From: Xanthomonas sp.
GTDB taxonomy: Bacteria > Pseudomonadota > Gammaproteobacteria > Xanthomonadales > Xanthomonadaceae
Direction of reading: 5' to 3'
Assembly (NCBI GenBank): GCA_018262705.1
Contig: JADFDQ010000001.1
Location: 1 to 64,000 of the forward strand
DNA length: 64,000 nt
Shown: piece by piece, positions 36,053-45,811 of the stretch
Layout: every line of letters begins with the position of its first letter
Position numbering within the stretch: the first letter of the stretch is position 1
Position numbers and translations under genes: made by a program
The notes under the pieces: model-generated
The model's database searches: none
What the model was told of the DNA's origin: nothing
The model's input: the letters and a program-made list of their open reading frames with translations, nothing else

Positions 36053-36078
36053 AAAAGCCCCGGCCTGCCGGGGCTTTT
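36053..36078 (+). terminator. Intrinsic terminator after the TonB-dependent receptor gene
   Basis: AAAAGCCCCGGC and GCCGGGGCTTTT form a near-perfect stem ending in a T-run, 25 bp after the receptor stop codon. The remaining gap to the next gene end (36090-36228) holds nothing recognisable. Confidence 0.85.
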
Positions 36079-36228
36079 CGTTTCTGCAGCACACGATCCG
36101 CATGTGAAGCCGCCAGCAGCGCTGCCGGTAGCTGCCGGCGAAAGCAGGTCATGGCAGCTGCAGCGCCCATTCCATGCACGTCGACGGCGGGCACTGCACG
36201 CATGGGCCGCATCAAGCGCGGCGGGGCT

Positions 36229-36795
36229 TCACCCTCCGGACTGCAGCACGTCGTGATTGCGCCCGTGGAACGACGCATACCAGCGCTGGATGCGCGCAAT
36301 GTCGGAATCCATATCGTCGGTCAACGCGAACACGGAGCCGATCACGACGCGCCGGTTCGGATAGTCGAAGGCCGCCGGCACCACCGGCACCCCGGCGCCG
36401 TGAGCGATCTTCCAGAATCCGGTTTTCCAGTGCGGCACACGGCGGCGCGTGCCTTCGGGCGCGATTGCATACCAGATCTGCGGATGTGCGCGGATCGTGG
36501 CCACCGCCTGCTCGATGACGCCCAGCGGAGCCTCCCGATCAACCGGAATGACACCCTGCCAGCGCAGGATCTGCGCAAGCCCCGGAATCCGGAACAGGCT
36601 GTGCTTGCCAAGCACCGACAGCCGGATGCCGGTGGCAATCTTGACCGTGAACCCCCAGATGCCGTCCCAGTTGGAAGAATGTGGCGCGGCGATCAAGACC
36701 GCTTTCGGAACATCGGGAAATTCACCGACCAGACGCCAGCCGCCCAGGCGCAGCAGGGCTCGCGCCAGCTTCTGCGCAAACGGGCTGGGCGGCAT
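36229..36795 (-). CDS. PlsC-like lysophospholipid acyltransferase
   Basis: 188 aa from ATG 36795; TTG 36858 or GTG 36825 would make it up to 209 aa and overlap arfB, and no good SD decides between them. Motifs of glycerophosphate acyltransferases are present: HSSNWD (HX4D catalytic) and APEGTRRR (phosphate-binding), with a hydrophobic VPVVPAAFDY segment. Related small proteins in this group acylate lysolipids, but the acceptor is not known. Same strand as arfB and truC. Confidence 0.8.
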   Translation of the reverse strand: MPPSPFAQKLARALLRLGGWRLVGEFPDVPKAVLIAAPHSSNWDGIWGFTVKIATGIRLSVLGKHSLFRIPGLAQILRWQGVIPVDREAPLGVIEQAVATIRAHPQIWYAIAPEGTRRRVPHWKTGFWKIAHGAGVPVVPAAFDYPNRRVVIGSVFALTDDMDSDIARIQRWYASFHGRNHDVLQSGG

Positions 36796-36848
36796 CCGCG
36801 GCACCGATAACGGCAAGGCCGCCACGACAGCTTCTCTTTGCGCCTTGC

Positions 36849-37262
36849 TCAATCCCAACCCCGCCCGGTGCGCCCCTGCTTGATGCTCGCACGTCCGCGC
36901 TTTTCACCCAAGCGGCGCTCTTTGGAGGCGCGGCTGGGCTTGGTGGCGATGCGCGGCGTGGGCGCGTGCAGGCCACTTTCGATGAACGCCGCCAAGCGCG
37001 TGCGCGCATCCTCGCGGTTGCGCTCTTGCGTGCGAAAACGTTGCGCGGCAATCACCAACACGCCCTCGCTGGTGACCCGGCGGTCGCGCTTGGCCAACAG
37101 CCGCATGCGCACCGGTTCCGGCAACGACGGCGAGCCCGCCACATCGAAACGCAATTCCACTGCGGTGGCCACCTTGTTGACGTTCTGCCCACCCGGCCCC
37201 GACGCCCGCACGAAGCGTTCGCTCAATTCGTCATCGTCGATGGTGACGCGGCCAATCTGCAT
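36849..37262 (-). CDS. arfB: Alternative ribosome-rescue factor B (peptidyl-tRNA hydrolase)
   Basis: 137 aa, YaeJ/ArfB family. The release-factor GGQ motif is at 24-26 (GPGGQNVNKVAT), and the C-terminal tail is rich in Lys/Arg (KPSRASKERRLGEKRGRA), which in ArfB enters the empty mRNA channel of stalled ribosomes. Length matches the family (about 140 aa). No codon-recognition domain, as expected. Confidence 0.94.
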   Translation of the reverse strand: MQIGRVTIDDDELSERFVRASGPGGQNVNKVATAVELRFDVAGSPSLPEPVRMRLLAKRDRRVTSEGVLVIAAQRFRTQERNREDARTRLAAFIESGLHAPTPRIATKPSRASKERRLGEKRGRASIKQGRTGRGWD

Positions 37263-37283
37263 GTGGGCATTGTAGGGGCAAGC

Positions 37284-38027
37284 TCACGCCACGGGCGCGG
37301 CCGCAAACAGTGCCAGCGCCTTGGCAAATTCGGCATCCACCGGCGCCAATACTTCCACCCGCGCACCGGTGTGGGGATGGGTAAACGCCAAGCGCTGTGC
37401 ATGCAGCAACATGCGGTGAATCCCCTGCATGCGGAAATTGCGATTGTGGCGGCCATCGCCGTGGCTGGAATCGCCAATCAGGTGATGGAACATGTGTTTG
37501 AGGTGACGGCGAATTTGCCGAAAGCGCCCAGTCTGCGGCGAGGCCCGCAGCCACGCATAACGCGAGGTGGCAAACCCCGTGGAAGGCCACGCCAACTCGC
37601 AGCGCGCCAACTCCGAAAAATGCGTGATGGCAGGTTTCTTCTGCGGCTTGCCGGGGCCGCCATCCAGGGGATGGTCCACCGTGAACGCAGGCTCGGCCGG
37701 CCAGCCCCGGCAGATCGCCCAGTAGTCTTTTTCCATGTCATGCGCCATCAGCGTCTTGCCCAGCGCAGAGGCGGTGTCGCGATCAAACGCCAGCAGCAGG
37801 CAGCCGCTGGTGGCGCGGTCCAGCCGATGCACCAAAAAGATCGGCTTGCCGAATTGCTCACGCAAACGATCCGCGGCGAAATCGGTTTCGCCGCGCGCCA
37901 ACGCACTGTCATGCACCATCAACCCTGCGGGCTTGTTCACCACCGCCAAAAACGCATCGGCATACAACACGTCCAGCGGCAGTGCGTGTGACACGGCTGC
38001 TGGCGTGAACTGTGCAGCTTCGCTCAT
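37284..38027 (-). CDS. truC: tRNA pseudouridine(65) synthase
   Basis: 247-aa RluA-family pseudouridine synthase. The catalytic aspartate is in HRLDRATSG, with KPAGLMVH near the N-terminus and LKHMFHHLIGDSSHGD ... LMLHAQRLAFTHP-type motifs that follow E. coli TruC order. ATG 38027 overlaps the stop of the upstream dehydrogenase gene (ATGA); the ORF-track start 85 codons earlier reads that gene out of frame. Other RluA paralogues are possible but TruC fits best. Confidence 0.85.
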   Translation of the reverse strand: MSEAAQFTPAAVSHALPLDVLYADAFLAVVNKPAGLMVHDSALARGETDFAADRLREQFGKPIFLVHRLDRATSGCLLLAFDRDTASALGKTLMAHDMEKDYWAICRGWPAEPAFTVDHPLDGGPGKPQKKPAITHFSELARCELAWPSTGFATSRYAWLRASPQTGRFRQIRRHLKHMFHHLIGDSSHGDGRHNRNFRMQGIHRMLLHAQRLAFTHPHTGARVEVLAPVDAEFAKALALFAAAPVA

Positions 38028-39076
38028 GCGCCCATCGTGGCGCAGTCGATCACGAAGCGGTATTTCACATCGCTCCTCAGCATGCGCTCGTACGCGGCGT
38101 CGATGGCGTGCGCGTCGATCATTTCGATATCGGCAACTATTCCGTGTTGCGCGCAGAAATCCAGCATCTCCTGCGTTTCCGGCAAGCCGCCAATCAACGA
38201 CCCGGCAATGGCTTTGCGGCCAAGGACCAGACCCATCACGTTGGGACTGGGGTGCGGCGAGGCCGGCGCACCGACCAGGCACATCGTGCCGTCGCGCTTG
38301 AGCAGATAGATGAAGCCATCCAGCACATGCGGCGCAGCCACGGTGTTGAGGATGAAATCGAAACTGCCGGCGTGCGCTTGCATCTGTGCGGCATCGCGCG
38401 AATTCACAACCTCATCGGCACCCAAGCGATGCGCTTCGGCACGCTTGGATTCACTGGTGGTAAACGCCACCACCTGCGCGCCCATCGCATGCGCGATCTT
38501 GACGCCCATATGCCCCAACCCGCCGATGCCGACGATGCCCACTTTCTTGCCCGGCCCCGCGCCCCAATGCCGCAAGGGCGAATAGGTGGTGATGCCGGCA
38601 CAGAGCAGCGGCGCGACCGCGGCGAGTTGTTCGCCAGGGTGACGGACATGCAATACGAAACGCTGATCGACCACAATTCGCTGCGAATAGCCGCCCAGCG
38701 TGTGGCCCGGCGCATCGGCGGTGGGGCTGTTGTAGGTGCCGATGATGCCCTTGCTGCAATATTGCTCCAGCCCCTCCTCGCAGGATGCGCAGCTGCGGCA
38801 GCTACCCACCAGACAACCCACGCCCACCGTATCGCCCGCCTTGAACGCAGTGACGTCCGCACCCACCGCACTGACATGCCCCACGATCTCGTGCCCCGGC
38901 ACGCACGGGTACACGGTGCCCGGCCATTCGCTGCGCACCGTATGCAAATCGGAATGGCAGACGCCGCAATAGGCGATGTCGATCTGCACATCCTGCGGCC
39001 CCGGCGCGCGACGTTGGATGTCAATCGCAACGATGGCTTGGTCGGCCGCGTGGGCCCCGAATGCGTGGGTGGTCAT
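38024..39076 (-). CDS. Zinc-dependent NAD(P) alcohol/aldehyde dehydrogenase (YahK/cinnamyl-alcohol type)
   Basis: 350 aa, medium-chain dehydrogenase. Catalytic zinc site GVCHSDLH and PGHEIVG; structural zinc cysteines in CRSCASCEEGLEQYC; cofactor site VGIVGIGGLGHMGVK. Resembles E. coli YahK/Ahr-type aldehyde reductases with broad substrate range. ATG 39076 used; the ORF-track start adds 72 out-of-family residues. Overlaps truC by 4 nt. Confidence 0.9.
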   Translation of the reverse strand: MTTHAFGAHAADQAIVAIDIQRRAPGPQDVQIDIAYCGVCHSDLHTVRSEWPGTVYPCVPGHEIVGHVSAVGADVTAFKAGDTVGVGCLVGSCRSCASCEEGLEQYCSKGIIGTYNSPTADAPGHTLGGYSQRIVVDQRFVLHVRHPGEQLAAVAPLLCAGITTYSPLRHWGAGPGKKVGIVGIGGLGHMGVKIAHAMGAQVVAFTTSESKRAEAHRLGADEVVNSRDAAQMQAHAGSFDFILNTVAAPHVLDGFIYLLKRDGTMCLVGAPASPHPSPNVMGLVLGRKAIAGSLIGGLPETQEMLDFCAQHGIVADIEMIDAHAIDAAYERMLRSDVKYRFVIDCATMGA

Positions 39077-39152
39077 GGCAGCACCGCAAGGCAGGAAAGG
39101 AACCCGCACGATACGCCGCTTGTGTATTCGTCGCAGCAGCGTTGTGCCGGCG

Positions 39153-40082
39153 TCAGTCGTGCAGTTTGTCGCCGGCGCAGCGGCGGGTTTCGACTTGCAA
39201 GGTGGTGTGCTCGATATCGAAACGCTGGCGCAACGCGTCTGCGACCGCAGCGCGTACGGCATCGGGATCGCCTGCGCCGTCGCACAGCACAACGTGCGCG
39301 GTCAGGATCGGTTCGCGCGAACCCAATGCCCACACGTGTAAATCGTGCACTTCCGCCACCCCGGCCACCGCCAGCATGTTCGCGCGCACCGCGTCAACGT
39401 CCAGTCCCTCCGGCACGCCCTGCATCAGCACATGGATCGCCTGCCGCAGCAGCACCCAGGTCCGCGGCAGCACCCACAAACCCAGCAACACCGCAACGAT
39501 CGAGTCGACCCAGGCCCAGCCGGTGAAATGGATCACCAGCGCGCCAGCGATCACGCCCAGCGAGCCAAGCATGTCGCTCCAGACTTCAAGATAGGCGCCT
39601 TTGACATTGAGGCTTTCGCCGGCACCGGCGGCCAGCAGCTTCATCGACACCAGATTGGCGACCAGACCCACGCAGGCCACGACCAGCATGAAGGAGGAAG
39701 CCACCTCCTGCGGGGCACGAAATCGCTGCGCTGCTTCCCACAGGATGTAGCCGGCGACGAGGAACAGCAGGCCGCCGTTGATCAGCGCGCCAATCGCCTC
39801 CATCCGCGCATAGCCATAGCTGCGGCGCGCGTCGGCCGGGCGCCGGCTCAGGCGCACCGCAAACAGCGATACGCCCAGCGCCGCCACGTCGGTCAACATG
39901 TGCGCCGCATCCGAGAGCAGGGCGAGGCTGTTGCTGAGCAGGGCGCCGGCCACTTCCACCAGCAGCACGATGAAAGTCAGGGCGAACGCGATCCACAGCG
40001 GGCGCTCATGCTTGATCGTCGCCGGCAGGTGGCTGTGCGCGTTGTCGCCGTGTTCGTGTGAATGACCGTGGCCGGAAGCCAT
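39153..40082 (-). CDS. CDF-family metal cation efflux protein (CzcD-like)
   Basis: 309 aa from ATG 40082 (MASGHGHSHEHGD); a GTG 16 codons earlier would add more His residues. The His-rich N-terminus is followed by six membrane segments, with LLSDAAHMLTDVAAL (metal site) in helix 2 and EVWSDMLGSLGV in helix 5, then a cytoplasmic C-terminal domain (VAEVHDLHVWALGSREPILTAHV, quoted in part). Exports Zn/Co/Cd class ions out of the cytoplasm by proton exchange. The exact metal is not determined. Confidence 0.9.
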   Translation of the reverse strand: MASGHGHSHEHGDNAHSHLPATIKHERPLWIAFALTFIVLLVEVAGALLSNSLALLSDAAHMLTDVAALGVSLFAVRLSRRPADARRSYGYARMEAIGALINGGLLFLVAGYILWEAAQRFRAPQEVASSFMLVVACVGLVANLVSMKLLAAGAGESLNVKGAYLEVWSDMLGSLGVIAGALVIHFTGWAWVDSIVAVLLGLWVLPRTWVLLRQAIHVLMQGVPEGLDVDAVRANMLAVAGVAEVHDLHVWALGSREPILTAHVVLCDGAGDPDAVRAAVADALRQRFDIEHTTLQVETRRCAGDKLHD

Positions 40083-40133
40083 CGAAAATCCGGGTGCGTT
40101 GTGATGGTGCCACCCTAGCGACAGCGCCACGGG

Positions 40134-41162
40134 TTACACAATTTCAGAGGACGGCGAGCCGATGTTTCCTGCAATCAGCGACAGATGCAGGCGTCGCAGA
40201 CCCTCGTCCATTGTCACCTTCGGCACGTAGCCAAAATCGCGCGCGGCCGGCGCCATCGAATACCAGTGCGGCGTGCTCAGCTGCTCGGCGAGAAATCGCG
40301 TCAGCGGCGGATCGCCTCGCAGCGGCAGCAGCGTCCACAGCGCTTCGCACACTGCGCCGATCGCGTAGGCGGCGCCATAAGGAATGGATTTGCGAATCTC
40401 GGGCGCATCGGCCGCATGCAGCAGGGCGTTGAGCACCTCGCGCAACGGCCACGGCTCGCCGTTGCTGATGAAGTAGGCTTTGCCCGCGCAGACCGCCCCC
40501 ACGTGGAGATGTTCCAGCGCATCGCAATGTGCTTGCGCGGCGTTGTCGATATAAGTGGTATCGACCTTGTTTCCGCCGCCGCCGACCAGCCGCAGCCGCC
40601 CGCTGCGGGCGCGTGCCACCAGTCGCGGCAGGATCTGGGTGTCATTCGGACCCCAGATCAGGCGCGGGCGCAGGGCGACGGTGGCAAACTCCGGGCCGTT
40701 GGCCGACAGCACCGCGCGCTCGGCAATCGCCTTGGTGGCAGCGTAGTGCGACTTGAACGGCTCGCCATAAGGCACGTCCTGCGCACATGCACCCTCGACC
40801 GGACGCGTGGCGCGGTGGGTGACGCTGGGCGTGGAGGTGTAGACCAGCTTGCCAATGCCGTGGGCGCGGCAGGCGGCCAGAACATTTTCGGTACCGGTCA
40901 CATTTGCCGAATAAAACGCCGCGCGCGCGCCCCAGACGCCGGCCTTGGCGGCGTTGTGCAGGATCGCATCGAAGCCGCCATACAGCGCCCGCAGCACCGC
41001 CGCGCGGTCGGCCAGATCGCCCTGCAATTGCGGCACGCCCAGCGCGTCCAGCGCCGGGTGCTGGCTGCGGCTGAAGTTGGTCACTTGATGCCCGCGCTCC
41101 AGCAGCGCACGGCACAACGCCTGCCCGAGGAAGCCGCCGCCGCCGGTGACGAGAACCTTCAT
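40134..41162 (-). CDS. oleD: OleD: 2-alkyl-3-oxoalkanoate reductase
   Basis: 342-aa extended SDR (3-beta-HSD type). NADP site TGGGGFLG (about 6-13), catalytic [12 protein letters not shown] (Tyr-x3-Lys), and YIDNAAQAH. In head-to-head olefin synthesis OleD reduces the 2-alkyl-3-ketoacid from OleA to the hydroxyacid. Its ATG overlaps the oleC stop (ATGA), which supports the assignment and translational coupling. Confidence 0.92.
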   Translation of the reverse strand: MKVLVTGGGGFLGQALCRALLERGHQVTNFSRSQHPALDALGVPQLQGDLADRAAVLRALYGGFDAILHNAAKAGVWGARAAFYSANVTGTENVLAACRAHGIGKLVYTSTPSVTHRATRPVEGACAQDVPYGEPFKSHYAATKAIAERAVLSANGPEFATVALRPRLIWGPNDTQILPRLVARARSGRLRLVGGGGNKVDTTYIDNAAQAHCDALEHLHVGAVCAGKAYFISNGEPWPLREVLNALLHAADAPEIRKSIPYGAAYAIGAVCEALWTLLPLRGDPPLTRFLAEQLSTPHWYSMAPAARDFGYVPKVTMDEGLRRLHLSLIAGNIGSPSSEIV

Positions 41163-42814
41163 GCGTGGCCTGTCGCCGCGAGTCTTCCGGCTGCCCAGAC
41201 CGCCAGTTGTTCGCGACCGATCTTGGCGTTGTGGCGAATGTCCACCGGGAACGGTTTCGGATAGTGCAAGAACAGGTCGATCTTGGCGGTATGCACGAAA
41301 CCGTCGGCGATGTGGCGCAACTCGTCGGCCACGTCCTTTGGATCGGTGCCGCTGCCCGGTTCAAGCTCAAAGCACAGCGCCGCCGTCTGCGCACCGCGCG
41401 GGCCGACGCCGACCAGCGCGGTGCGGGCCACGGCCGGATGGGTGTTGAACACCGGCTCGATCTGCTCGGTGCACAGCGTTGTCAGCGCATCGACCGTCAC
41501 CCGCTGCGACTTGCGGCCGCAAAACCACAGCCGGCCGCCGTCGTCGAACCAGCCCAGATCGCCCATCCGGTGCACGGTGCGCGCGCTGCCGTCGGGCAGG
41601 GTTTCGCGGATCTTGGCCAGCGCGGTCTGGTCTTCGCGGCCGAAATAGGCGTCGGTCGCGGTCGGGCCGGCCACGGTGATTTCGCCCACCTCGCCCTGCG
41701 CCATCGACACGGCATCGCTCCACTGCGCGATGGCGTTGTCGTCGATGGCAATGACCCGCACCGTGTTGCCCGCCACCGGCCGGCCGACGCAGGTGCCGGC
41801 GCCGGCCTCGGTGCGCGTGCGCAGGCCCAGCAGTTCGCGACCTTCGATCACCGCCACCGGCAGGCATTCGGTGGCGCCGTAGGGCGTCCAGAAGGTGGCC
41901 TCCGGCGGCAGCAATTCCAGCATCCGCTGTACGACCTCCGGCGGCACCGGCGCGCCGGCACTGGTGACCCGGCGCAGGGTCGGCAGCGATTCGCCGTATT
42001 CGGCCAGCACCCGCATCAGCGCCGGCGAGCCGAACAACTGGCTGGCCCCGAAGCGCGCGATCGCCGCGTGCAGTTTGCGCGGATCGGCCTTGGCTGGCCG
42101 GGTCGGATCCATGTCGGGAATCACGCTGGTCAGCCCGAGCGCGGGATCGAACAGTGCAAACGGCGGGAAAGTCGGGAAATCGACGCCGCCCGCTTCGATA
42201 CCGAAGGCCGCACCCAGCATCTCCACCTGCGCGACGAAATGGCGATGGCGGTAGACCACGCCCTTGGGCACGCCGGTGCTGCCGCTGGTGAACAGGATCG
42301 CGGCTTCATCGTCCGGCGCGGTGGCATCCAACTGCGCGCCGGAACCCCGGCCTGCCTGTTCGATCTGCGCCAACGTTGCATCGGCCAGGATCGCCATCCT
42401 GCCGGTGGTGATCCGCAGCGTCGCCGACGCCGCCCAGCCCAGCAGCGCCTTGGCCAGCAGCGCCAGCGGGATGCCGATGAACGCGCTCGGCTGCACCTGA
42501 GCCAGGCACTGCTTGAGCGCGCGCTTGTCGATGCCCGGATCGATCAGCACCGGCACCGCGCCCAGCTTGAACAGCGCGAACATGGTCAGAAAGAAATCCG
42601 GCGTCGGCCGCACCATCACCACGCAGCGCGACCCGCGCTCGACGCCGCGCTTGGCCAATCCCGCCGCGATCGCATCGCTGCGTGCATCGAGCTCGGCAAA
42701 CGTCAGCGCGATCGCGTAGCGGCCGCCGCGCCCCGGACAGCGGATGGCGACCCGGTCGGGGCACTCGCGCGCCAGCCGCGGCAGCGCCGCCGCGATGTTG
42801 CAGATCTCGTCCAT
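41159..42814 (-). CDS. oleC: OleC: beta-lactone synthetase
   Basis: 551 aa from ATG 42814 ([14 protein letters not shown]). AMP-forming ligase fold with the P-loop [27 protein letters not shown], and [20 protein letters not shown]. OleC adenylates the hydroxyacid and closes a cis-beta-lactone. The ORF-track start 195 codons upstream is an open frame inside the divergent SDR and is rejected. Overlaps oleD by 4 nt; oleB lies upstream beyond an inserted plus-strand SDR gene. Confidence 0.93.
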   Translation of the reverse strand: MDEICNIAAALPRLARECPDRVAIRCPGRGGRYAIALTFAELDARSDAIAAGLAKRGVERGSRCVVMVRPTPDFFLTMFALFKLGAVPVLIDPGIDKRALKQCLAQVQPSAFIGIPLALLAKALLGWAASATLRITTGRMAILADATLAQIEQAGRGSGAQLDATAPDDEAAILFTSGSTGVPKGVVYRHRHFVAQVEMLGAAFGIEAGGVDFPTFPPFALFDPALGLTSVIPDMDPTRPAKADPRKLHAAIARFGASQLFGSPALMRVLAEYGESLPTLRRVTSAGAPVPPEVVQRMLELLPPEATFWTPYGATECLPVAVIEGRELLGLRTRTEAGAGTCVGRPVAGNTVRVIAIDDNAIAQWSDAVSMAQGEVGEITVAGPTATDAYFGREDQTALAKIRETLPDGSARTVHRMGDLGWFDDGGRLWFCGRKSQRVTVDALTTLCTEQIEPVFNTHPAVARTALVGVGPRGAQTAALCFELEPGSGTDPKDVADELRHIADGFVHTAKIDLFLHYPKPFPVDIRHNAKIGREQLAVWAAGRLAATGHA

Positions 42815-42919
42815 GCGCCGATTATCGCCCAGCCCGGCCCAGGGTCGTCGCGCCAGCGCCAGCGGCGCACAATTTCCGCATCCGCCTCGCAGATCCAAGG
42901 CAGATTTGCGTCGGCAGAA

Positions 42920-42933
42920 TTGACGCCAGTCAA
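42920..42933. promoter_or_regulatory. Inverted repeat TTGAC-GCCA-GTCAA in the oleC/SDR gap
   Basis: A perfect 5-bp-arm inverted repeat with 4-bp spacer lies about 57 bp before the SDR start and 106 bp before the oleC start. Possible operator shared by the two divergent genes. No regulator is adjacent. Confidence 0.35.
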
Positions 42934-42989
42934 AACTGCAAGCCGCGAACGGACGCACTCTGACGATCCCGAATCCGGAGACCGCAGGC

Positions 42990-43727
42990 ATGAACGGCAG
43001 GCTGACAGGCAAGATCGCACTGGTGACCGGCGGCGCGCGTGGTATCGGTGCAGCCATCGCCCGCAGGCTGCACGCCGAAGGCGCGGCCGTGGCGATTTCC
43101 GATCTGCTCACCGAGCAGGGGCGGGCGCTGGCCTCGGAGCTGGGTGAACGCGCGGCGTTTTTCGCCCACGACGTCACCGATGAAGCCGCCTGGATCGACA
43201 CCACCGCTGCGGTCGCGCGCCTCTTCGGCGGTCTGCACATTCTGGTCAACAACGCCGGAATCTTCATCCCGGGCCCCGTTGCCGACGCCATCAGCAACGA
43301 TATCGAACGCCAGTTCCGGGTCAACCAACTGGGCGTCCTGCTCGGCATGAAGCACGGACAGGTGCCGATGCGCGCAGCCGGCGGCGGCAGCATCGTCAAT
43401 ATCAGCTCGATTGCCGGACAGCTCGGCTTCCCCGGCGCCGCCGCCTATGTCGGTACCAAGTGGGCGGTGCGCGGCATGACCAAGACCGCTGCGCTGGAAC
43501 TGGCGCCAGCGCATATCCGTGTGAACTCCGTCCACCCCGGATTCATCGACACGCCGATGCTGGATGCGCTCGGTACTGAGGCCACCCAGTCCGGGGTCGC
43601 CGACACCCCGCTGAAACGGATCGGCACACCGGAGGACATCGCTGCCGCGGTGGCCTTTCTGGTGGGCCCCGACGCCAGTTTCATCACCGGTTCGGAACTG
43701 ACCGTGGACGGCGGCTGGATCTTGTAG
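42990..43727 (+). CDS. SDR-family oxidoreductase (3-alpha/20-beta-hydroxysteroid dehydrogenase-like)
   Basis: 245-aa classical short-chain dehydrogenase: cofactor loop TGGARGIGAAIAR, NNAGIF, Ser in NISSIAG, catalytic YVGTK, HPGFIDTP and the C-terminal TVDGGWIL. The substrate is not readable; hydroxysteroid-type names are by resemblance only. It lies on the plus strand between oleC and oleB, which run on the minus strand, and is convergent with oleB (17 bp apart). It could use ole-related or unrelated hydroxyacyl substrates. Confidence 0.85.
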   Translation: MNGRLTGKIALVTGGARGIGAAIARRLHAEGAAVAISDLLTEQGRALASELGERAAFFAHDVTDEAAWIDTTAAVARLFGGLHILVNNAGIFIPGPVADAISNDIERQFRVNQLGVLLGMKHGQVPMRAAGGGSIVNISSIAGQLGFPGAAAYVGTKWAVRGMTKTAALELAPAHIRVNSVHPGFIDTPMLDALGTEATQSGVADTPLKRIGTPEDIAAAVAFLVGPDASFITGSELTVDGGWIL

Positions 43728-43744
43728 ATCGTTTGGCTTCCGCG

Positions 43745-44647
43745 CTACAGCGGATGCGCGTCAAGGAACAGCCGGATCAGCGGCACCAGTGCTTCGTGCT
43801 TGTCTTCCAGCGCGTAGTGCGAGGCGTCGGCATAGGCATGCACTTCCGCGTTCGGCAGCGCGGCGCGGAAGCCGTCGAGGAAGTGCTTGTCGAACACGAA
43901 ATCGCGCAGACCCCAGCCGATGAAGGTCGGGCGGTCGGCATATCCGGGCAGCGCACGCGCGCTGGCCTCGACCAGCGCCATCGCGCGGTCGCGGGAATGC
44001 AGCGGGATGTCCTGCATGAAACGCAGGGTGGAAATCGCCGTGTCCCAGCCGTCGTAGACGCCGGCATAGGCCATGCGCACGCCCTTCGGCAATTTGCGCA
44101 CGGTGCCGAAACGCGCCGCGCCGCGGGCGAACAGATTGAAGCGGCGGATCAGCCAGCCGCCGAGGCGGGAGTCGCGGCCCATCGCCAGTCTCAGCGGGAA
44201 ACGCTTGCTCGACGGCAGCGGGAACGCGGCGGTGTTGGTGATGACCAGTCGTCGCACCCGGGCCGGGGCCGTCAGCGCCCAACCGAAGCCGATCATCCCG
44301 CCCCAGTCGTGCACCGCCAGCGTCAGTCGGCCGTCGATGCCCAGATGCCGCAACAGCGCGTCCAGATCGTCGATCCGCGACTGCAGGGTGTAGTCGTAGC
44401 GCGGATGCGCGCCGGGCGCATCGTCCGGGCGGTCGGACAGGCCCATGCCGACGTGGTCGGGCACGATGCAGCGGTAGCGGTCGCGCAGCCCCAGCACGAG
44501 GTGCCGCCAGTAGTAGCTCCACGACGGGTTGCCGTGCAGCATGACGATGACCTCGCCAGCGCGCGGGCCTTCGTCCAGAAACGACATCCCGATGCCGGGA
44601 CGCACCTCGAAACGCTGCGGGGTGAAGGGGTAATCGGGAAACGGCAT
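43745..44647 (-). CDS. oleB: OleB: beta-lactone decarboxylase
   Basis: 300-aa alpha/beta hydrolase of the haloalkane-dehalogenase-like group. Oxyanion HGNPSWSYYWR (38-48), nucleophile Asp114 in VHDWGGMIG, late His in DASHYALED. In the ole pathway OleB removes CO2 from the cis-beta-lactone to give the cis-olefin. Same strand as oleA, oleC and oleD. The 221-bp gap upstream shows no promoter, gene or repeat that I can recognise. Confidence 0.9.
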   Translation of the reverse strand: MPFPDYPFTPQRFEVRPGIGMSFLDEGPRAGEVIVMLHGNPSWSYYWRHLVLGLRDRYRCIVPDHVGMGLSDRPDDAPGAHPRYDYTLQSRIDDLDALLRHLGIDGRLTLAVHDWGGMIGFGWALTAPARVRRLVITNTAAFPLPSSKRFPLRLAMGRDSRLGGWLIRRFNLFARGAARFGTVRKLPKGVRMAYAGVYDGWDTAISTLRFMQDIPLHSRDRAMALVEASARALPGYADRPTFIGWGLRDFVFDKHFLDGFRAALPNAEVHAYADASHYALEDKHEALVPLIRLFLDAHPL

Positions 44648-44868
44648 CGGCGGCTCGAACGTGGACAGACGCCGGCTTGCGACGCTGCGCCATTATCGCC
44701 GCAATCCTGGCGGATCGCCGCGCAGCGTCCGCTGCATGACGCATCGACCGGCCCGAGATCGGCCCGACCGCCACTGGCCTGTTCGCAGATTGGCGAACCC
44801 GAATCCGGAGATCACGCCAAACGGTGCGGCACGTGAGATAGCCGGCGCGCACGCCGCAAGCCAGTCGA

Positions 44869-45207
44869 TCACTCCTCGCTGCGGGTCAGCTCCACGCCGT
44901 CCACCGTCATCTTCCACTGCCCGTTGTCTTCGTGCGGCGCCACCGAGACCTTGTAGGTGGTTTTCATCGGCCCCAGCCCGATGGTGAAATCGTTGCCGGT
45001 AAAGCCCTGCAGCGGCGCCTCGACCCGGGTATTGCCACCGGAGCCTTCCTTCACGACGATGACCTTGCCGTTCTGGGCAATGTTGACGGCCATGCCGTTG
45101 GACTGCCATTCGCCGACGAAGGCCTGCTTGTCGGGCGGGACGGATTGGCCGCAGCCGGCCAGACCAAGCGTGGCGAGCAACAACGCGATGATTGCGAAAC
45201 GACGCAT
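44869..45207 (-). CDS. Small lipoprotein of unknown function
   Basis: 112 aa. The signal peptide has a lipobox (LGLAGC, Cys19), giving a lipid-anchored mature protein of about 94 residues. It contains FVGEWQSNG and repeated beta-prone segments, suggesting a small beta-barrel or lipocalin-like fold, but I do not recognise the family. ATG 45207 has a strong AGGAGA ribosome site; the ORF-track start 71 codons earlier has none. Lies between oleA and oleB on their strand. Confidence 0.75.
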   Translation of the reverse strand: MRRFAIIALLLATLGLAGCGQSVPPDKQAFVGEWQSNGMAVNIAQNGKVIVVKEGSGGNTRVEAPLQGFTGNDFTIGLGPMKTTYKVSVAPHEDNGQWKMTVDGVELTRSEE

Positions 45208-45373
45208 GCGGGTCTCCTGCGATGGATGTGACAACCGATATGTGAAATAACGCTTCCCGAACGGGCACCCCCGCGTCGCTGCCGCATCTGTCGACGTGCC
45301 CTCTCGGAGTAACGACGATAGCTGCACGAAACGGACAGCCAAACGTTCACTTCCGACCCGGAATCCGCGACAG

Positions 45374-45682
45374 CTACAGCGACGTATAAACCAACAGCAC
45401 GCCGCCGGCCAGGATCGCAATCAGGGACAGCGAAAAAGACCATTCGGAGATCGTGACGAGTGTTTTGGCACGCGTCCGGTCCGGGTGCTTGGTCGCCCAG
45501 TAGCCCAGCGAGACGGTGATCAGATAGCCCAGCGAAGCGAACAGAAACAAGTCGTCGGTAATCGAATCGATATGGGTGACGGCATCCTTCGCCGAAATGA
45601 TGGCCACCACCGCCAAGCAGACGGTCGCCATCGTGGCGCTGACGGTGATCAGGACTTCGGTGGATCTGTTTTCGTCCGACAT
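45374..45682 (-). CDS. Small inner-membrane protein of unknown function
   Basis: 102 aa with three predicted membrane segments (about 9-30, 39-60 and 74-101) separated by short polar loops (DAVTHIDSITDD and KHPDRTRAKT). No catalytic motif seen. ATG 45682 follows a clear GGAGG ribosome site, so the 16 extra residues of the ORF-track version are dropped. In the oleA-oleB interval. Confidence 0.7.
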   Translation of the reverse strand: MSDENRSTEVLITVSATMATVCLAVVAIISAKDAVTHIDSITDDLFLFASLGYLITVSLGYWATKHPDRTRAKTLVTISEWSFSLSLIAILAGGVLLVYTSL

Positions 45683-45811
45683 GGCGGCCTCCGGCAATGC
45701 ATCCATCATGCCCGAGTTGCCTGCAGCCACGAAGCCGGACGCCTCGCCACGGCTCCGCTGTCACCCAACGCTTCGAACCGCGTCGCAACGATTCACGCCC
45801 GCGCTGGCATC

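Noticed and set aside
42815-43399. N-terminal extension of OleC (746-aa ORF)
   Set aside because: It runs antisense through the SDR gene; OleC family proteins begin near [11 protein letters not shown].
44648-44868. Small gene in the 221-bp gap upstream of oleB
   Set aside because: Short frames only, without ribosome site, signal peptide or recognisable motif.
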